From the NCBI GenBank assembly GCA_013297875.1, contig JAAFIW010000013.1:1-64000 (forward strand): a stretch of 64,000 nt of DNA, written 5' to 3'. Below are positions 48,711 through 57,126 of the stretch, piece by piece (position 1 is the stretch's first letter; each line of letters begins with the position of its first letter). The position numbers and the translations under genes were made by a program. The notes beneath the pieces are model-generated. The model saw nothing but the letters and a program-made list of their open reading frames with translations. It was not told the DNA's origin and searched no databases. The DNA comes from Comamonadaceae bacterium (lineage in GTDB: Bacteria; Pseudomonadota; Gammaproteobacteria; Burkholderiales; Burkholderiaceae_C).

Positions 48711-50087
48711 CTAAGCAGTAGCCTGCGCAGCCCGGCGCTCTAGTTGCGCCAACACCTTGAAGCAGCCCCACACGCCCACCACGCCAAACAGCACCACGCC
48801 CAGGCTGTAGCCGACCAGCACGCCCTTGGCGCCGTAAAAGTGGCCACCCAGCCAGATGAAGGGCACCACGCCCAGGGTGGCGCGGCCCCAGTTCAGCACG
48901 GTGGAATACAGCACAAAGCCCAGGTTGTTGAAGGCTGCGTTGGCCACAAATACCGCGCCATTGAAAACAAAGCTGCCCGCCACAAACACACAAAAGAAAA
49001 CGATCAGCTCACGCCCCTGGCCCGCAGCACCAAACGCATCGGCAATCAGGCCGCTGAACAGCGCCAGCAGCAGCCACGTCACCAGCACATAAACCACCAC
49101 CACCTTCAGGCTGTCGCGCATGGTGCTGCGCAGGCGGTCGTGGCGCTGGGCACCCAGGTTTTGGCCGAGGATGGGGCCTACCGACGCCGACAGGGCAAAC
49201 AGCGCGGCAAACGCCACCGGAATGATGCGCCCCACCACCGCCCAGCCGGCCACCGCGTCGTCGCCAAACGGCGCAATCGCCGTGGTGACGAAGGCGTTGC
49301 CCACGGGGTTGGCAATTTGCGTCAATACCGAGGGCAAGCCGATGGCGAAAAATGGCCGGAAGGTTTGCTGCAACGTGGCTTGGTCGGGCCAGACCAGCAG
49401 CTTGTGTACCCGCAGCAGGCCATACGCACCCATGCCCACCATCACAAACCGGGCCAAAAACGTGGCCACCGCAGCCCCGTCAAGCCCCCAACCCAAGCCG
49501 AAGATCAGCAGCGGATCAAGCACTGCTGTGGCCGCACCCGCGCCCAGCGTGACATACATCGCGCGCCGCCCGTCGCCCAGTGCACGCAGCAGCGCGCCCA
49601 TGCAAATGCCCGCACCCAGCAGCGGGGCCGACGGCAGCACGATGTGCGTAAAGCGCAGCGCCAGCTCGGCTGTCATACCGGTGGCACCCAGCACCCGCAA
49701 CAGCGCGGGCAGAAACGGGTAGGTCACTGCAGCGGCCAGGGCCATGCTGGCCACCATCCACACCATTGATGCACCGGCCAGCCGCTGGGCGGCAGCCCGG
49801 TCGCCACGACCCAGTGCGCGCGAGGTCAGGGCGCTGACCGCAATCGACAATCCAATGCCCAGCGACAACACAAAAAACAGCAGCGTGCCCGCGTAGCCCA
49901 GCGCAGCGGCCAGCTCTTTTTGGCCGAGCAGCGAGATGTAAAACAGGTTGAGCAGGTCTACTGCAAAGATGGCAATCAGCCCGACGGAGCCAGCCGCCGT
50001 CATGTTCAACACATGGCGCAGCGTGGAGCCGGTGACGAATTTCCCGGCGGTGGGTGTGGCCTCAGGCAGAGGGGGCGGCTCAGTCAC
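48711..50087 (-). CDS. MATE-family multidrug/metabolite exporter
   Basis: 458 residues from the GTG at 50087 (VTEPPPLPEA); an ATG at 50177 would add a 30-residue Arg-rich leader. About 12 membrane segments in two halves, as in MATE (NorM/DinF type) transporters: LIAIFAVDLLNLFYISLLGQKELAAALGYAGTLLFFVLSLGIGLSIAVSALTSRALGRGD and RIIPVAFAALFALSASVGPILGQNLGA. Probably Na+ or H+ driven. No obvious operon partner. Confidence 0.85.
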   Translation of the reverse strand: MTEPPPLPEATPTAGKFVTGSTLRHVLNMTAAGSVGLIAIFAVDLLNLFYISLLGQKELAAALGYAGTLLFFVLSLGIGLSIAVSALTSRALGRGDRAAAQRLAGASMVWMVASMALAAAVTYPFLPALLRVLGATGMTAELALRFTHIVLPSAPLLGAGICMGALLRALGDGRRAMYVTLGAGAATAVLDPLLIFGLGWGLDGAAVATFLARFVMVGMGAYGLLRVHKLLVWPDQATLQQTFRPFFAIGLPSVLTQIANPVGNAFVTTAIAPFGDDAVAGWAVVGRIIPVAFAALFALSASVGPILGQNLGAQRHDRLRSTMRDSLKVVVVYVLVTWLLLALFSGLIADAFGAAGQGRELIVFFCVFVAGSFVFNGAVFVANAAFNNLGFVLYSTVLNWGRATLGVVPFIWLGGHFYGAKGVLVGYSLGVVLFGVVGVWGCFKVLAQLERRAAQATA

Positions 50088-50447
50088 GTGGCGCGTTTTG
50101 TGATGTGGGGGTGAGACATTGTCTGCCCGGCATGCCGGGCCGTTTTGACGGGCACCAGATAACCGGGCGGCCAGCACCCGCTTTCCCTATAAAACTGCCC
50201 CGAAAACGCAGCCCAGTGAAATTTACGGGCTGGGACTTTCCCTAGCCACCGATCTCGTTTGACCGAGATTTTTATCCGTAAGGAAAAAGTCAGTTTTCTT
50301 GTTTTTCCAATGAAGGCAGGTCTGCACAAGCAGCCCACAGCGGTCATTTTTCACACTTGACCCCATTTTCGCTAATGTCTTTTCGGCCATTGCGGCTTGC
50401 ACACGCCGTTTCTAGAATCCGCCGGAAATCCACTTCGGGGCGTGCAC
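50088..50447. other. Intergenic region between MATE and small membrane protein
   Basis: 360 bases. It holds ATCTCG-N6-CGAGAT (50252-50269) followed by a T-run (small terminator-like hairpin or operator) and an AT-rich stretch (50255-50310). No gene, repeat or clear promoter could be identified. Confidence 0.5.
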
Positions 50448-50741
50448 ATGGTCTGGTACGTGATTCTCAAAGCGCTGGCGGAACTGGCACTGATGGCGCT
50501 GGTGGGACGGTTCGTGGTGGGCTTGTTGGCTGGTGCCAACCACGAGCGCAATGTGTTCTGGCAAATCCTGGATGTGATTGCCCGCCCACCGCTGAAGCTT
50601 GCGCGCTGGATTTCTCCCAAAGTGGTGCTGGACCGCCACATTCCGCTGGCCGCTATTCTGCTGACCGTTTTGGTCTGGCTGATTGCCTTGCAGGCCAAGA
50701 TTTCGTTTTGCGTACAGGCCGGCATGGCCCAGTGCCGATAG
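50448..50741 (+). CDS. Small membrane protein
   Basis: 97 residues from the ATG at 50448. Two hydrophobic segments (about 4-23: VILKALAELALMALVGRFVVGLLAG, and about 64-84: IPLAAILLTVLVWLIALQA) flank a basic loop. I do not recognise a family. It precedes the TPR protein by 51 bp, same strand, possibly as a partner. Confidence 0.65.
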   Translation: MVWYVILKALAELALMALVGRFVVGLLAGANHERNVFWQILDVIARPPLKLARWISPKVVLDRHIPLAAILLTVLVWLIALQAKISFCVQAGMAQCR

Positions 50742-50792
50742 CGCGTGTGCGCCAACGCCCCTCAATCACAACCCACAACTTCAAAGACCACC

Positions 50793-51464
50793 ATGCGTGA
50801 CGCCGCTGCCCCTGCTTCTCTGTTCAAGGAATCAGTAACCCAGTCGGCGCAGGCCGCGACGGAGCCCGGCGCGCTGCAGCGCTGGAGCGTGCGCCAGCAG
50901 GTGCGGTGGTGGAACCTGCTGGGGCAGCCGCGCCGCACGGCGCAGGTGCTTGAAGATGTGGTGCGACGCTTTCCCTTGTGGGGCGATGGTGTGGAAGGGC
51001 TGGCGTTTGCAATGGCTGGCAATGGCCGCCAGCCGCAGGCCATTGCACTGCTGCAAACGCTGGTGGCCCGCGAACCCCAGCGAGCCAACGCCTGGTTCAA
51101 CCTGGGTTATCTGCTGCAGCAACAGGGCTCGTCGACGCAGGCCGACAACGACTCGGGTGCTGTCTTCGCCTTGCGCCGCGCCACCGAAATCGACCCGCAA
51201 AACGACCGTGCCTGGTATGGGCTGGCGCTGGAGTTGATTGCCCAAGGGCAGTTGCAAGACGCGTTGCCCTGCCTGAAGGCCTGCACCCGCATTCAGCCCA
51301 TGAGCCCCTATGCCTGGTACCAGCTGGGCCGCACGCACCACGAGCTGGGCCTGCATGACGAAGCCCGCAAGGTGCTGGCCCATTTAAAGACTTTTGATCC
51401 CAAAGTATCGGCTCAGTTACAGCGTGAGTTGCAGGTGACTGCCCGCGTAGTGGCCGCCGACTAG
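50793..51464 (+). CDS. TPR-repeat protein
   Basis: 224 residues from the ATG at 50793 (a GTG at 50745 would add 16 residues). TPR pairs: TAQVLEDVVRRFPLWGDGVEGLAFAMAGNGRQPQAIALLQTLVAREPQRANAWFNLGYLLQQQG, ALRRATEIDPQNDRAWYGLALELIAQGQLQDALPCLKACTRIQPMSPYAWYQLGRTHHELGLHDEARKVLAHL. A cytoplasmic scaffold of unknown partner. No signal peptide. It lies upstream of the symporter pair, with an 80-bp gap. Confidence 0.82.
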   Translation: MRDAAAPASLFKESVTQSAQAATEPGALQRWSVRQQVRWWNLLGQPRRTAQVLEDVVRRFPLWGDGVEGLAFAMAGNGRQPQAIALLQTLVAREPQRANAWFNLGYLLQQQGSSTQADNDSGAVFALRRATEIDPQNDRAWYGLALELIAQGQLQDALPCLKACTRIQPMSPYAWYQLGRTHHELGLHDEARKVLAHLKTFDPKVSAQLQRELQVTARVVAAD

Positions 51465-51544
51465 CACCGAATTAAAAAGAGAACGCCCAGCGAAGGCATG
51501 CCCCACCCCCGTGTGGATTGACGAAAAACCCTAGGAGACAAACG

Positions 51545-51805
51545 ATGAACGTATCTGAACGCCGGGAGCAATACTGGCGAAAAAACCTGCAGCTCACCGG
51601 CATCCTGTTGGCGATCTGGTTTGTGGTGACTTTTGTGGTCGGCTTTCTGGCCCGCGACCTGACCTTTACCTTTCTGGGTTGGCCCTTTTCATTCTGGGTC
51701 GCCTCGCAAGGCTCATTGGTGGTGTACATGCTCATCATCTGGTACTACGCCCGGGTGATGAACCGCATGGACACCGAGTACGGCGTTGCTGAGGGAGAAG
51801 ACTGA
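51545..51805 (+). CDS. DUF4212 symporter small subunit
   Basis: 86 residues from the ATG at 51545 with GGAG upstream. Two hydrophobic helices (about 14-34 and 43-65), ARVMNRMDTEYGV at the C-terminus. This is the DUF4212 small subunit that precedes sodium/solute symporters of the VC_2705 type. Its stop overlaps the start of the large subunit by one base (TGATG), so they are translationally coupled. Confidence 0.88.
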   Translation: MNVSERREQYWRKNLQLTGILLAIWFVVTFVVGFLARDLTFTFLGWPFSFWVASQGSLVVYMLIIWYYARVMNRMDTEYGVAEGED

Positions 51806-53886
51806 TGTTTGACACCACCTCTTCCTCGCGCGAGTTTTCGCGCCAACTCAACAAGGTTTACAGCTGGTACATCGGCGGCTTCGTGATCTTCCTGCTGGTC
51901 ATCGGCTCGCTGGAATTCATGGGCATGCCTCGCCAATGGATTGGCTACGCCTTCCTGGCGGCCACCGTGCTGCTGTACGCGGGCATCGGTTTCATGAGCC
52001 GCACCAGCGATGCCGCGGAATACTACGTGGCGGGCCGACGGGTGCCGGCCATGTACAACGGCATGGCCACCGGCTCTGACTGGATGTCAGCTGCCTCGTT
52101 CATTGGCATGGCGGGCACGCTGTACCTCACAGGCTACGGCGGGCTGGCGTTCATCATGGGCTGGACCGGCGGCTACTGCCTGGTGGCGCTGCTGCTGGCA
52201 CCTTATCTGCGCAAGTTCGGGCAGTTCACCATTCCAGACTTTCTGGGTGCACGCTACGGCGGCAACCTGCCGCGTTTTGTGGGCATTCTGGCAGCCATTG
52301 CGGTGTCGTTCGTGTATGTGGTGGCGCAGATTTATGGCGTGGGCCTGATCACGGCACGCCTGTCCGGCGTGGATTTTCTGGTCGGTGTGTTCATTGGTCT
52401 GGGTGGCATTCTGGTTTGCTCCTTCCTCGGTGGCATGCGCGCCGTGACGTGGACGCAGGTGGCGCAATACATCATCCTGATCATTGCCTACCTGATTCCG
52501 GTGGCCTGGCTGTCGATCAAGCACACGGGTATCCCGATTCCGCAGGCGATTTACGGGTTCCAGTTGCAGAAGGTGACCGAGCGTGAAAAGCAGCTGACCA
52601 ACGATCCGAAAGAGCTGGAAGTGCGCGAGATCTTCAAGCAGCGTTCCGCCGAACAGGAAGCCAAGCTCAAGGACGTGCCTGCCGCCATGGCTGCCGACAA
52701 GGCCGCGGCCGAGAAAAAAGTGGCTGACCTGAAAGCCGCCAACGCCCCGGTAGGCGACATCAAGAAAGCAGAAGCCGCGCTGGCCGCATTGCCCAAAACC
52801 GAGGCAGCGGCGCGTGAGGCTTACACCGCGGCCAAAGCGGGCAACGACACCCGGGCTCGACCGCTGGGTGGTATGCCAGCCCATGCCACGCCGTTCCCGG
52901 GTGCCACGGAAGAAGCCCGCGACATTGCGCGCAAAAACTTCCTGGCGCTGGTGTTTTGCTTGATGGTGGGAACGGCTGCGCTGCCGCACATCCTGATGCG
53001 CTACTACACCACGCCGTCGGTGCGGCAGGCGCGTCAATCGGTGGCTTGGTCCTTGTTCTTTATCTGCTTGTTGTATCTGACCGCGCCGGCCTTGGCGGTG
53101 CTGGTGAAGTACGAGATTTTCAACGTGCTGGTGGGAACGCCGTTTGACAAGCTACCGGCCTGGGTTTCGGGCTGGGCAGCGGTCGATCCGACCTTGCTGT
53201 CTGTCTCGGATGTCAACAAAGACGGCTTGCTGCAACTGGGTGAAATCCGTATTGGTGCCGACATCATTGTGCTGGCCACGCCGGAGATTGCCGGGCTGCC
53301 GTATGTGATCTCCGGCCTGGTGGCAGCGGGCGGTCTGGCGGCCGCTTTGTCAACCGCAGACGGCTTGCTGCTCACCATTGCCAACGCGCTGTCACACGAC
53401 CTGTACTACAAGATGATTGACCCCAACGCCTCGGCGGCCCGTCGGGTCACAGTGTCCAAAATCCTGCTGCTGGTGGTCGCTCTGCTGGCCGCCTGGGTCG
53501 CCTCGCTGAAGATTGCAGATATTTTGTTCCTGGTATCGGCGGCCTTCTCGTTGGCGGCGGCCAGTTTCTTCCCGGCCCTGGTGCTGGGAATATTCTGGAA
53601 GCGCGCCAACAAATGGGGCTGTGTCACCGGCATGGTCACCGGCTTCATGGTCACCGGCTACTACATGGTGATGACCCAGCCGTGGCTGCGCCGGGTGTTT
53701 GAAATCACCACCCCGGTCAAAGAAGCGATCTGGTGGGACATCCAACCGATCGCCGCCGGTGTGTTCGGTGTACCCGCAGGTTTTGCCGTGCTGGTGATCG
53801 TGAGCCTGCTCACCAAGGCCCCCGGCAAAGAGGTGCAAGACCTGGTGGAGCATGTGCGCTACCCGAACCTGGCCATGGCCAAGTAA
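51805..53886 (+). CDS. Sodium/solute symporter (VC_2705 type)
   Basis: 693 residues with about 13 membrane helices of the SSS/LeuT fold, as in acetate or pyruvate (ActP-like) uptake: AAEYYVAGRRVPAMYNGMATGSDWMSAASFIGMAGTLYLTGYGG, LMRYYTTPSVRQARQSVAW. Longer than typical family members because of an inserted hydrophilic stretch (about 255-365, Lys/Glu/Ala-rich, coiled-coil-like) and a loop at about 440-490 with the EF-hand-type DVNKDGLLQLGE (469-480). The substrate is not shown by sequence. A strong terminator follows (53925-53956). Partner of the DUF4212 protein. Confidence 0.87.
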   Translation: MFDTTSSSREFSRQLNKVYSWYIGGFVIFLLVIGSLEFMGMPRQWIGYAFLAATVLLYAGIGFMSRTSDAAEYYVAGRRVPAMYNGMATGSDWMSAASFIGMAGTLYLTGYGGLAFIMGWTGGYCLVALLLAPYLRKFGQFTIPDFLGARYGGNLPRFVGILAAIAVSFVYVVAQIYGVGLITARLSGVDFLVGVFIGLGGILVCSFLGGMRAVTWTQVAQYIILIIAYLIPVAWLSIKHTGIPIPQAIYGFQLQKVTEREKQLTNDPKELEVREIFKQRSAEQEAKLKDVPAAMAADKAAAEKKVADLKAANAPVGDIKKAEAALAALPKTEAAAREAYTAAKAGNDTRARPLGGMPAHATPFPGATEEARDIARKNFLALVFCLMVGTAALPHILMRYYTTPSVRQARQSVAWSLFFICLLYLTAPALAVLVKYEIFNVLVGTPFDKLPAWVSGWAAVDPTLLSVSDVNKDGLLQLGEIRIGADIIVLATPEIAGLPYVISGLVAAGGLAAALSTADGLLLTIANALSHDLYYKMIDPNASAARRVTVSKILLLVVALLAAWVASLKIADILFLVSAAFSLAAASFFPALVLGIFWKRANKWGCVTGMVTGFMVTGYYMVMTQPWLRRVFEITTPVKEAIWWDIQPIAAGVFGVPAGFAVLVIVSLLTKAPGKEVQDLVEHVRYPNLAMAK

Positions 53887-53924
53887 AAGACCTGCGCTGG
53901 ATTTAGAGCTTCTTTAGCGCATGA

Positions 53925-53956
53925 CCCCGGCACGCTTTGGTGTGCCGGGGTTTTTT
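53925..53956 (+). terminator. Rho-independent terminator after the symporter
   Basis: CCCCGGCAC (53925-53933) and GTGCCGGGG (53942-53950), 9-bp stem, then a TTTTTT run (53951-53956). Confidence 0.9.
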
Positions 53957-54016
53957 ATGCTGGTCATCAAATTCGGCTAATGTCACGCCCTGTTTTCAAC
54001 TTGAAGGAGTTTTCCC

Positions 54017-54838
54017 ATGGCAATGGACGTGATCGACTACAAAATCATCGGCAGCGAAATGCAGTTCGTCGAAGTGGAGCTGGACCCCAATGAAGCCGCC
54101 ATCGGTGAGGCGGGCAGCCTGATGTACATGGAAGACGGCATCAGCATGGACACCGTGTTTGGTGATGGCGGGGAACAAAAAGGCGGTTTTTTCGGCAAAC
54201 TGATGGGGGCCGGCAAGCGACTCGTTACCGGCGAGTCGCTGTTCACCACCGTCTACACCAACCAGGGCCGGGGCAAAAAGAAGGTGGCGTTTGCGGCACC
54301 GTACCCGGGGAAAATTCTGCCCATGGATTTGAAGGCGCTGGGCGGCACCTTGATTTGCCAGAAAGACGCCTTTTTGTGCGCAGCACGTGGCGTGTCGCTG
54401 GGCATTGCGTTTCAGCGCAAGATTGGCGTGGGCTTTTTCGGCGGCGAGGGCTTCATCATGCAAAAGCTGGACGGTGATGGCCTGGCCTTTGTGCACGCCG
54501 GTGGCACCGTGGTCAAGCGCGATCTGGCCGCGGGCGAGCTGCTGCGGGTCGACACCGGCTGCGTGGTGGCCTACACAGCCAACACCAACTTCGACATTGA
54601 ATACGTGGGCAAGATCAAAACCGCGCTGTTCGGCGGCGAAGGCCTGTTTTTCGCCAAGCTGTCGGGCCCTGGCACGGTCTGGCTGCAAAGCCTGCCGTTC
54701 AGCCGCCTGGCCAGCCGGGTGTTTGCAGCGGCACCGCAAAACGGTGGCGGCAAGGAAGAAGGCAGCATCTTGACGGCCGGTGCTGCCGGGCTGGGCCTGG
54801 GTAGCTTGGGTGGGATTTTCTCGGGCGACAACGACTAG
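54017..54838 (+). CDS. AIM24/TIGR00266-family protein
   Basis: 273 residues: the repeated beta pattern of DUF124/TIGR00266 ([125 protein letters not shown]). Gly-rich, probably a cytoplasmic trimeric barrel of unknown role. The C-terminus ([25 protein letters not shown]) is hydrophobic-Gly rich. Ends at a terminator (54887-54911). No close functional neighbour. Confidence 0.9.
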   Translation: MAMDVIDYKIIGSEMQFVEVELDPNEAAIGEAGSLMYMEDGISMDTVFGDGGEQKGGFFGKLMGAGKRLVTGESLFTTVYTNQGRGKKKVAFAAPYPGKILPMDLKALGGTLICQKDAFLCAARGVSLGIAFQRKIGVGFFGGEGFIMQKLDGDGLAFVHAGGTVVKRDLAAGELLRVDTGCVVAYTANTNFDIEYVGKIKTALFGGEGLFFAKLSGPGTVWLQSLPFSRLASRVFAAAPQNGGGKEEGSILTAGAAGLGLGSLGGIFSGDND

Positions 54839-54886
54839 ACAAATGCCAACCCGTGGTAGGCGCTCCGTGCACACCCCAAAGACGAA

Positions 54887-54911
54887 CCCCACCGGAAGGT
54901 GGGGTTTTTTT
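54887..54911 (+). terminator. Rho-independent terminator after the AIM24-like gene
   Basis: CCCCACC (54887-54893) and GGTGGGG (54898-54904) with GGAA loop, then seven T (54905-54911). Confidence 0.88.
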
Positions 54912-54921
54912 ATGACGTTTG

Positions 54922-54971
54922 AGGCCGCTAGCCCATGTAAATACTGCTCAAACAGCTATCAATAATATAGC
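54922..54971 (+). repeat. Dispersed 50-bp repeat
   Basis: AGGCCGCTAGCCCATGTAAA, TACTGCTCAAACAGCTATCA, ATAATATAGC. Lies between two genes that converge. Confidence 0.85.
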
Positions 54972-54981
54972 ATCAAACCGT

Positions 54982-56661
54982 TCAAGCTGCGTGCCACACC
55001 ACCGGCTTGCGGGTCTTGCCCCAGGTTTCGAAAAAGTCGCCGTAGTGTTTTTCCACCACGTTGCGTTTGATTTTCAAGGTAGGCGTGACGAAGCCGGACT
55101 CCACTGTCCACTGCTCGGGCACCACCGCCACAAAGTCCAGCCGCTCGTGCGGGTCCAGGGTTTCATTGACGACTTTCAGGTGCTCGGCCAGCTCGGTTTC
55201 AAAGGCTTTGCGCGCATCGCCCGCTTTCAGTGCATCCCACTGGCCCATGGGCAACATGGCCAGGGCAAACGGCTGCGGGAAGGCCACGCCAGATACCATC
55301 ACGGCTTCAATCTTGGTGAACGCGCCCAGCTTGGTTTCAATCGGCGCGGGCGAGACGTATTTGCCTTTGCTGGTTTTGAACTGCTCTTTGGCGCGGCCCA
55401 CAATTTTCAGGCGACCCGCCTCGTCAAACGCACCCAGGTCGCCGGTTTTCAGCCAGCCGTCATCGGTCATGGTCTCCTTGGTTTTTTCGGGCTCTTTGTA
55501 ATAACCCTGCATGTGGGCCGCGCCGCGTGTGAGCACCTCGCCGGTGTCTGATAGTTTCACTTCGCAGCAGCTCGAGGCACTGCCCACATAGCCCACACGC
55601 GATTGGCCGGGCATGTTGGAGGTGCACACTGCAAACTGCTCGGTCATGCCGTAGCCCTCCAGCAGCTCCAGGCCCAGCTTGCGATACCAGGCCATCACTT
55701 CCGGGGGCAGTGGTGCGGCACCGGTGCCGGCAATGCGCACCGAATCCAGGCCCAACTGCTTCAAGATTTTCTTTTTGACGATGCCGCCCAAAATAGGAAT
55801 GCTCATCAGGCGGTTGAGTTTTTGTGGCGGCACCTTGGCCAGCACGCCCTGCTGGAACTTGACCCACAGGCGCGGTACCGAGAAAAACACCGTGGGCCGG
55901 GCGCGCTGCAAGTCCGCCAGAAAGGTGTCCAGACTTTCCGCAAAGTACACGTGCATGCCGTGGTACAGCGCCTGACCTTCCACCAGCGCGCGCTCTGCCA
56001 CGTGGGCCAGCGGCAGGTAGGACAGCATACGGTCGTTGCGGGTGGCACCAGTGAACGCAATCAGGGCTTTGGCCGTGTGCGTGAATGAACCAAAACCGTG
56101 CACTGCGCCCTTGGGCATGCCAGTAGTACCCGAGGTGTAAATGATGGTGGCCATGTCATCGGCCTTGAAGGTGGGGCTTTCTTTCATGGGTTGGGTGGTT
56201 TTGACGATGTCGTCCCAAGCCTTGAAGCCCTTGGCCTCGCACAGCGGTGTGCTGATGCAGGGCATGCCCTCGGGAATGCCGGGCTTCATGGATTTCCAGT
56301 CGTCCAGCTTGCCCACGATGCACAGCTTGCACTCCGAGTGCTCCATGATCAGGCGCACGGTCTCTGCCACCAGGTTGGGGTAAATCGGCACGCTCACGTA
56401 GCCAGCCATCCAGATCGCCAAATCAGACATGAACCACCAGGCGGTGTTTTTGCTCATGATGGCCACGCGCGAGCCAGGCTCCCAGCCTTGTGCCTTCAGG
56501 TAGGCCGCAACCCGACGGGTTTCGTCCATCGTTTGCGCCCAAGTGAAGTCGCGCACCACGCCGCCGCCCATGGGTTGCGTCAGAAATACGTCGTTGGCGC
56601 GTTCTTTCTCCCATTGGTAGGCGCGTTGCAGGGGAAGTTCTTTGGGGTCGAGTTGGGCCAT
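54982..56661 (-). CDS. Long-chain acyl-CoA synthetase-like AMP-binding protein
   Basis: 559 residues. AMP-binding superfamily: IIYTSGTTGMPKGAVHG (P-loop-like A3), YLPLAHVAERAL, GYGMTEQFAV (A5), GWLKTGDLGAFDEAGRLKIVGRAKEQFKTSKGKYVSPAPIE (A7-A8), C-terminal TPTLKIKR(N)VVEK containing the lysine region. Closest in layout to FAA1/long-chain fatty acid-CoA ligases. Activates a carboxylic acid to its CoA thioester with ATP; chain length not determinable. Single gene; the 465-bp upstream gap leads to glnA on the other strand. Confidence 0.88.
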   Translation of the reverse strand: MAQLDPKELPLQRAYQWEKERANDVFLTQPMGGGVVRDFTWAQTMDETRRVAAYLKAQGWEPGSRVAIMSKNTAWWFMSDLAIWMAGYVSVPIYPNLVAETVRLIMEHSECKLCIVGKLDDWKSMKPGIPEGMPCISTPLCEAKGFKAWDDIVKTTQPMKESPTFKADDMATIIYTSGTTGMPKGAVHGFGSFTHTAKALIAFTGATRNDRMLSYLPLAHVAERALVEGQALYHGMHVYFAESLDTFLADLQRARPTVFFSVPRLWVKFQQGVLAKVPPQKLNRLMSIPILGGIVKKKILKQLGLDSVRIAGTGAAPLPPEVMAWYRKLGLELLEGYGMTEQFAVCTSNMPGQSRVGYVGSASSCCEVKLSDTGEVLTRGAAHMQGYYKEPEKTKETMTDDGWLKTGDLGAFDEAGRLKIVGRAKEQFKTSKGKYVSPAPIETKLGAFTKIEAVMVSGVAFPQPFALAMLPMGQWDALKAGDARKAFETELAEHLKVVNETLDPHERLDFVAVVPEQWTVESGFVTPTLKIKRNVVEKHYGDFFETWGKTRKPVVWHAA

Positions 56662-56846
56662 GTAGTGCTCCGTTTTGATTGGCGGGAAGGTTGAAATTGA
56701 ACAGGCGTGCAGCTTTGCGCCGCTGGAAGTCCTACGCCTTGCTCAGGAAGTATTAACCGACCTGTAAGGCCCGACAAGCGACGTTTTCCCTGATTGAGCG
56801 CCAGATAAGCCTGTCTTGAAGGCTACCATGGGTTTTATACAAAAAC

Positions 56847-56896
56847 ACAGCTCCCGCCCATATGAAATGTGCTCGAGCAGCTATCAAAAATAGAGC
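56847..56896 (+). repeat. Dispersed 50-bp repeat
   Basis: CACAGCTCCCGCCCATATGA, AATGTGCTCGAGCAGCTATC and AAAAATAGAGC. It lies upstream of the NtrC-like sites of glnA. Confidence 0.82.
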
Positions 56897-56945
56897 AAAT
56901 AGTGGTTGATGCGCTGAGTTGGTGCTTTTCGGAAATGCTCTTTTG

Positions 56946-56975
56946 TGGTGCATTCAGTTGCACCAAGATGGTATG
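56946..56975. promoter_or_regulatory. NtrC-like sites upstream of glnA
   Basis: TGGTGCA-N6-TGCACCA (56946-56965) is a perfect 7-bp inverted repeat, and TGCACCA-AGA-TGGTATG (56959-56975) matches the NtrC consensus TGCACCANNNTGGTGCA with three changes at the right end. They lie about 85-115 bp upstream of the -24 element, the usual enhancer distance. Confidence 0.65.
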
Positions 56976-57059
56976 TCTCGCTGGAGGCCACGGCGGCAAG
57001 GCCCTGGGGCAATTGCAGGGCAAAATAACGCCCTGCTTGAAGGTTGACGCAAACCCCTT

Positions 57060-57075
57060 TGGCACAAAAGCTGCA
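57060..57075 (+). promoter_or_regulatory. Sigma-54 promoter of glnA
   Basis: TGGCACAAAAGCTGCA matches TGGCACR-N4-TTGCW with one change (C for T before TGC). The -24 GG and -12 GC are correctly spaced; the ATG of glnA is 51 bp downstream of the element. Confidence 0.8.
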
Positions 57076-57126
57076 TCGAACTGGTGCTGAACCTGTTTTT
57101 AACAACCATCCAACCCGGAGTAACTG

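Larger units (their letters stand above)
56662..57126. other. glnA control region
   Basis: 465 bases between divergent genes (acyl-CoA synthetase and glnA). Holds a dispersed repeat (56847-56896), NtrC-like sites (56946-56975), the sigma-54 promoter (57060-57075) and the ribosome-binding site CCGGAG before 57127. The left half of the stretch shows nothing else. Confidence 0.8.

Noticed and set aside
52087-53037. Minus-strand frame (316 codons) opposite the symporter
   Set aside because: Shadow of a real transporter gene, rich in Arg/His/Gln.
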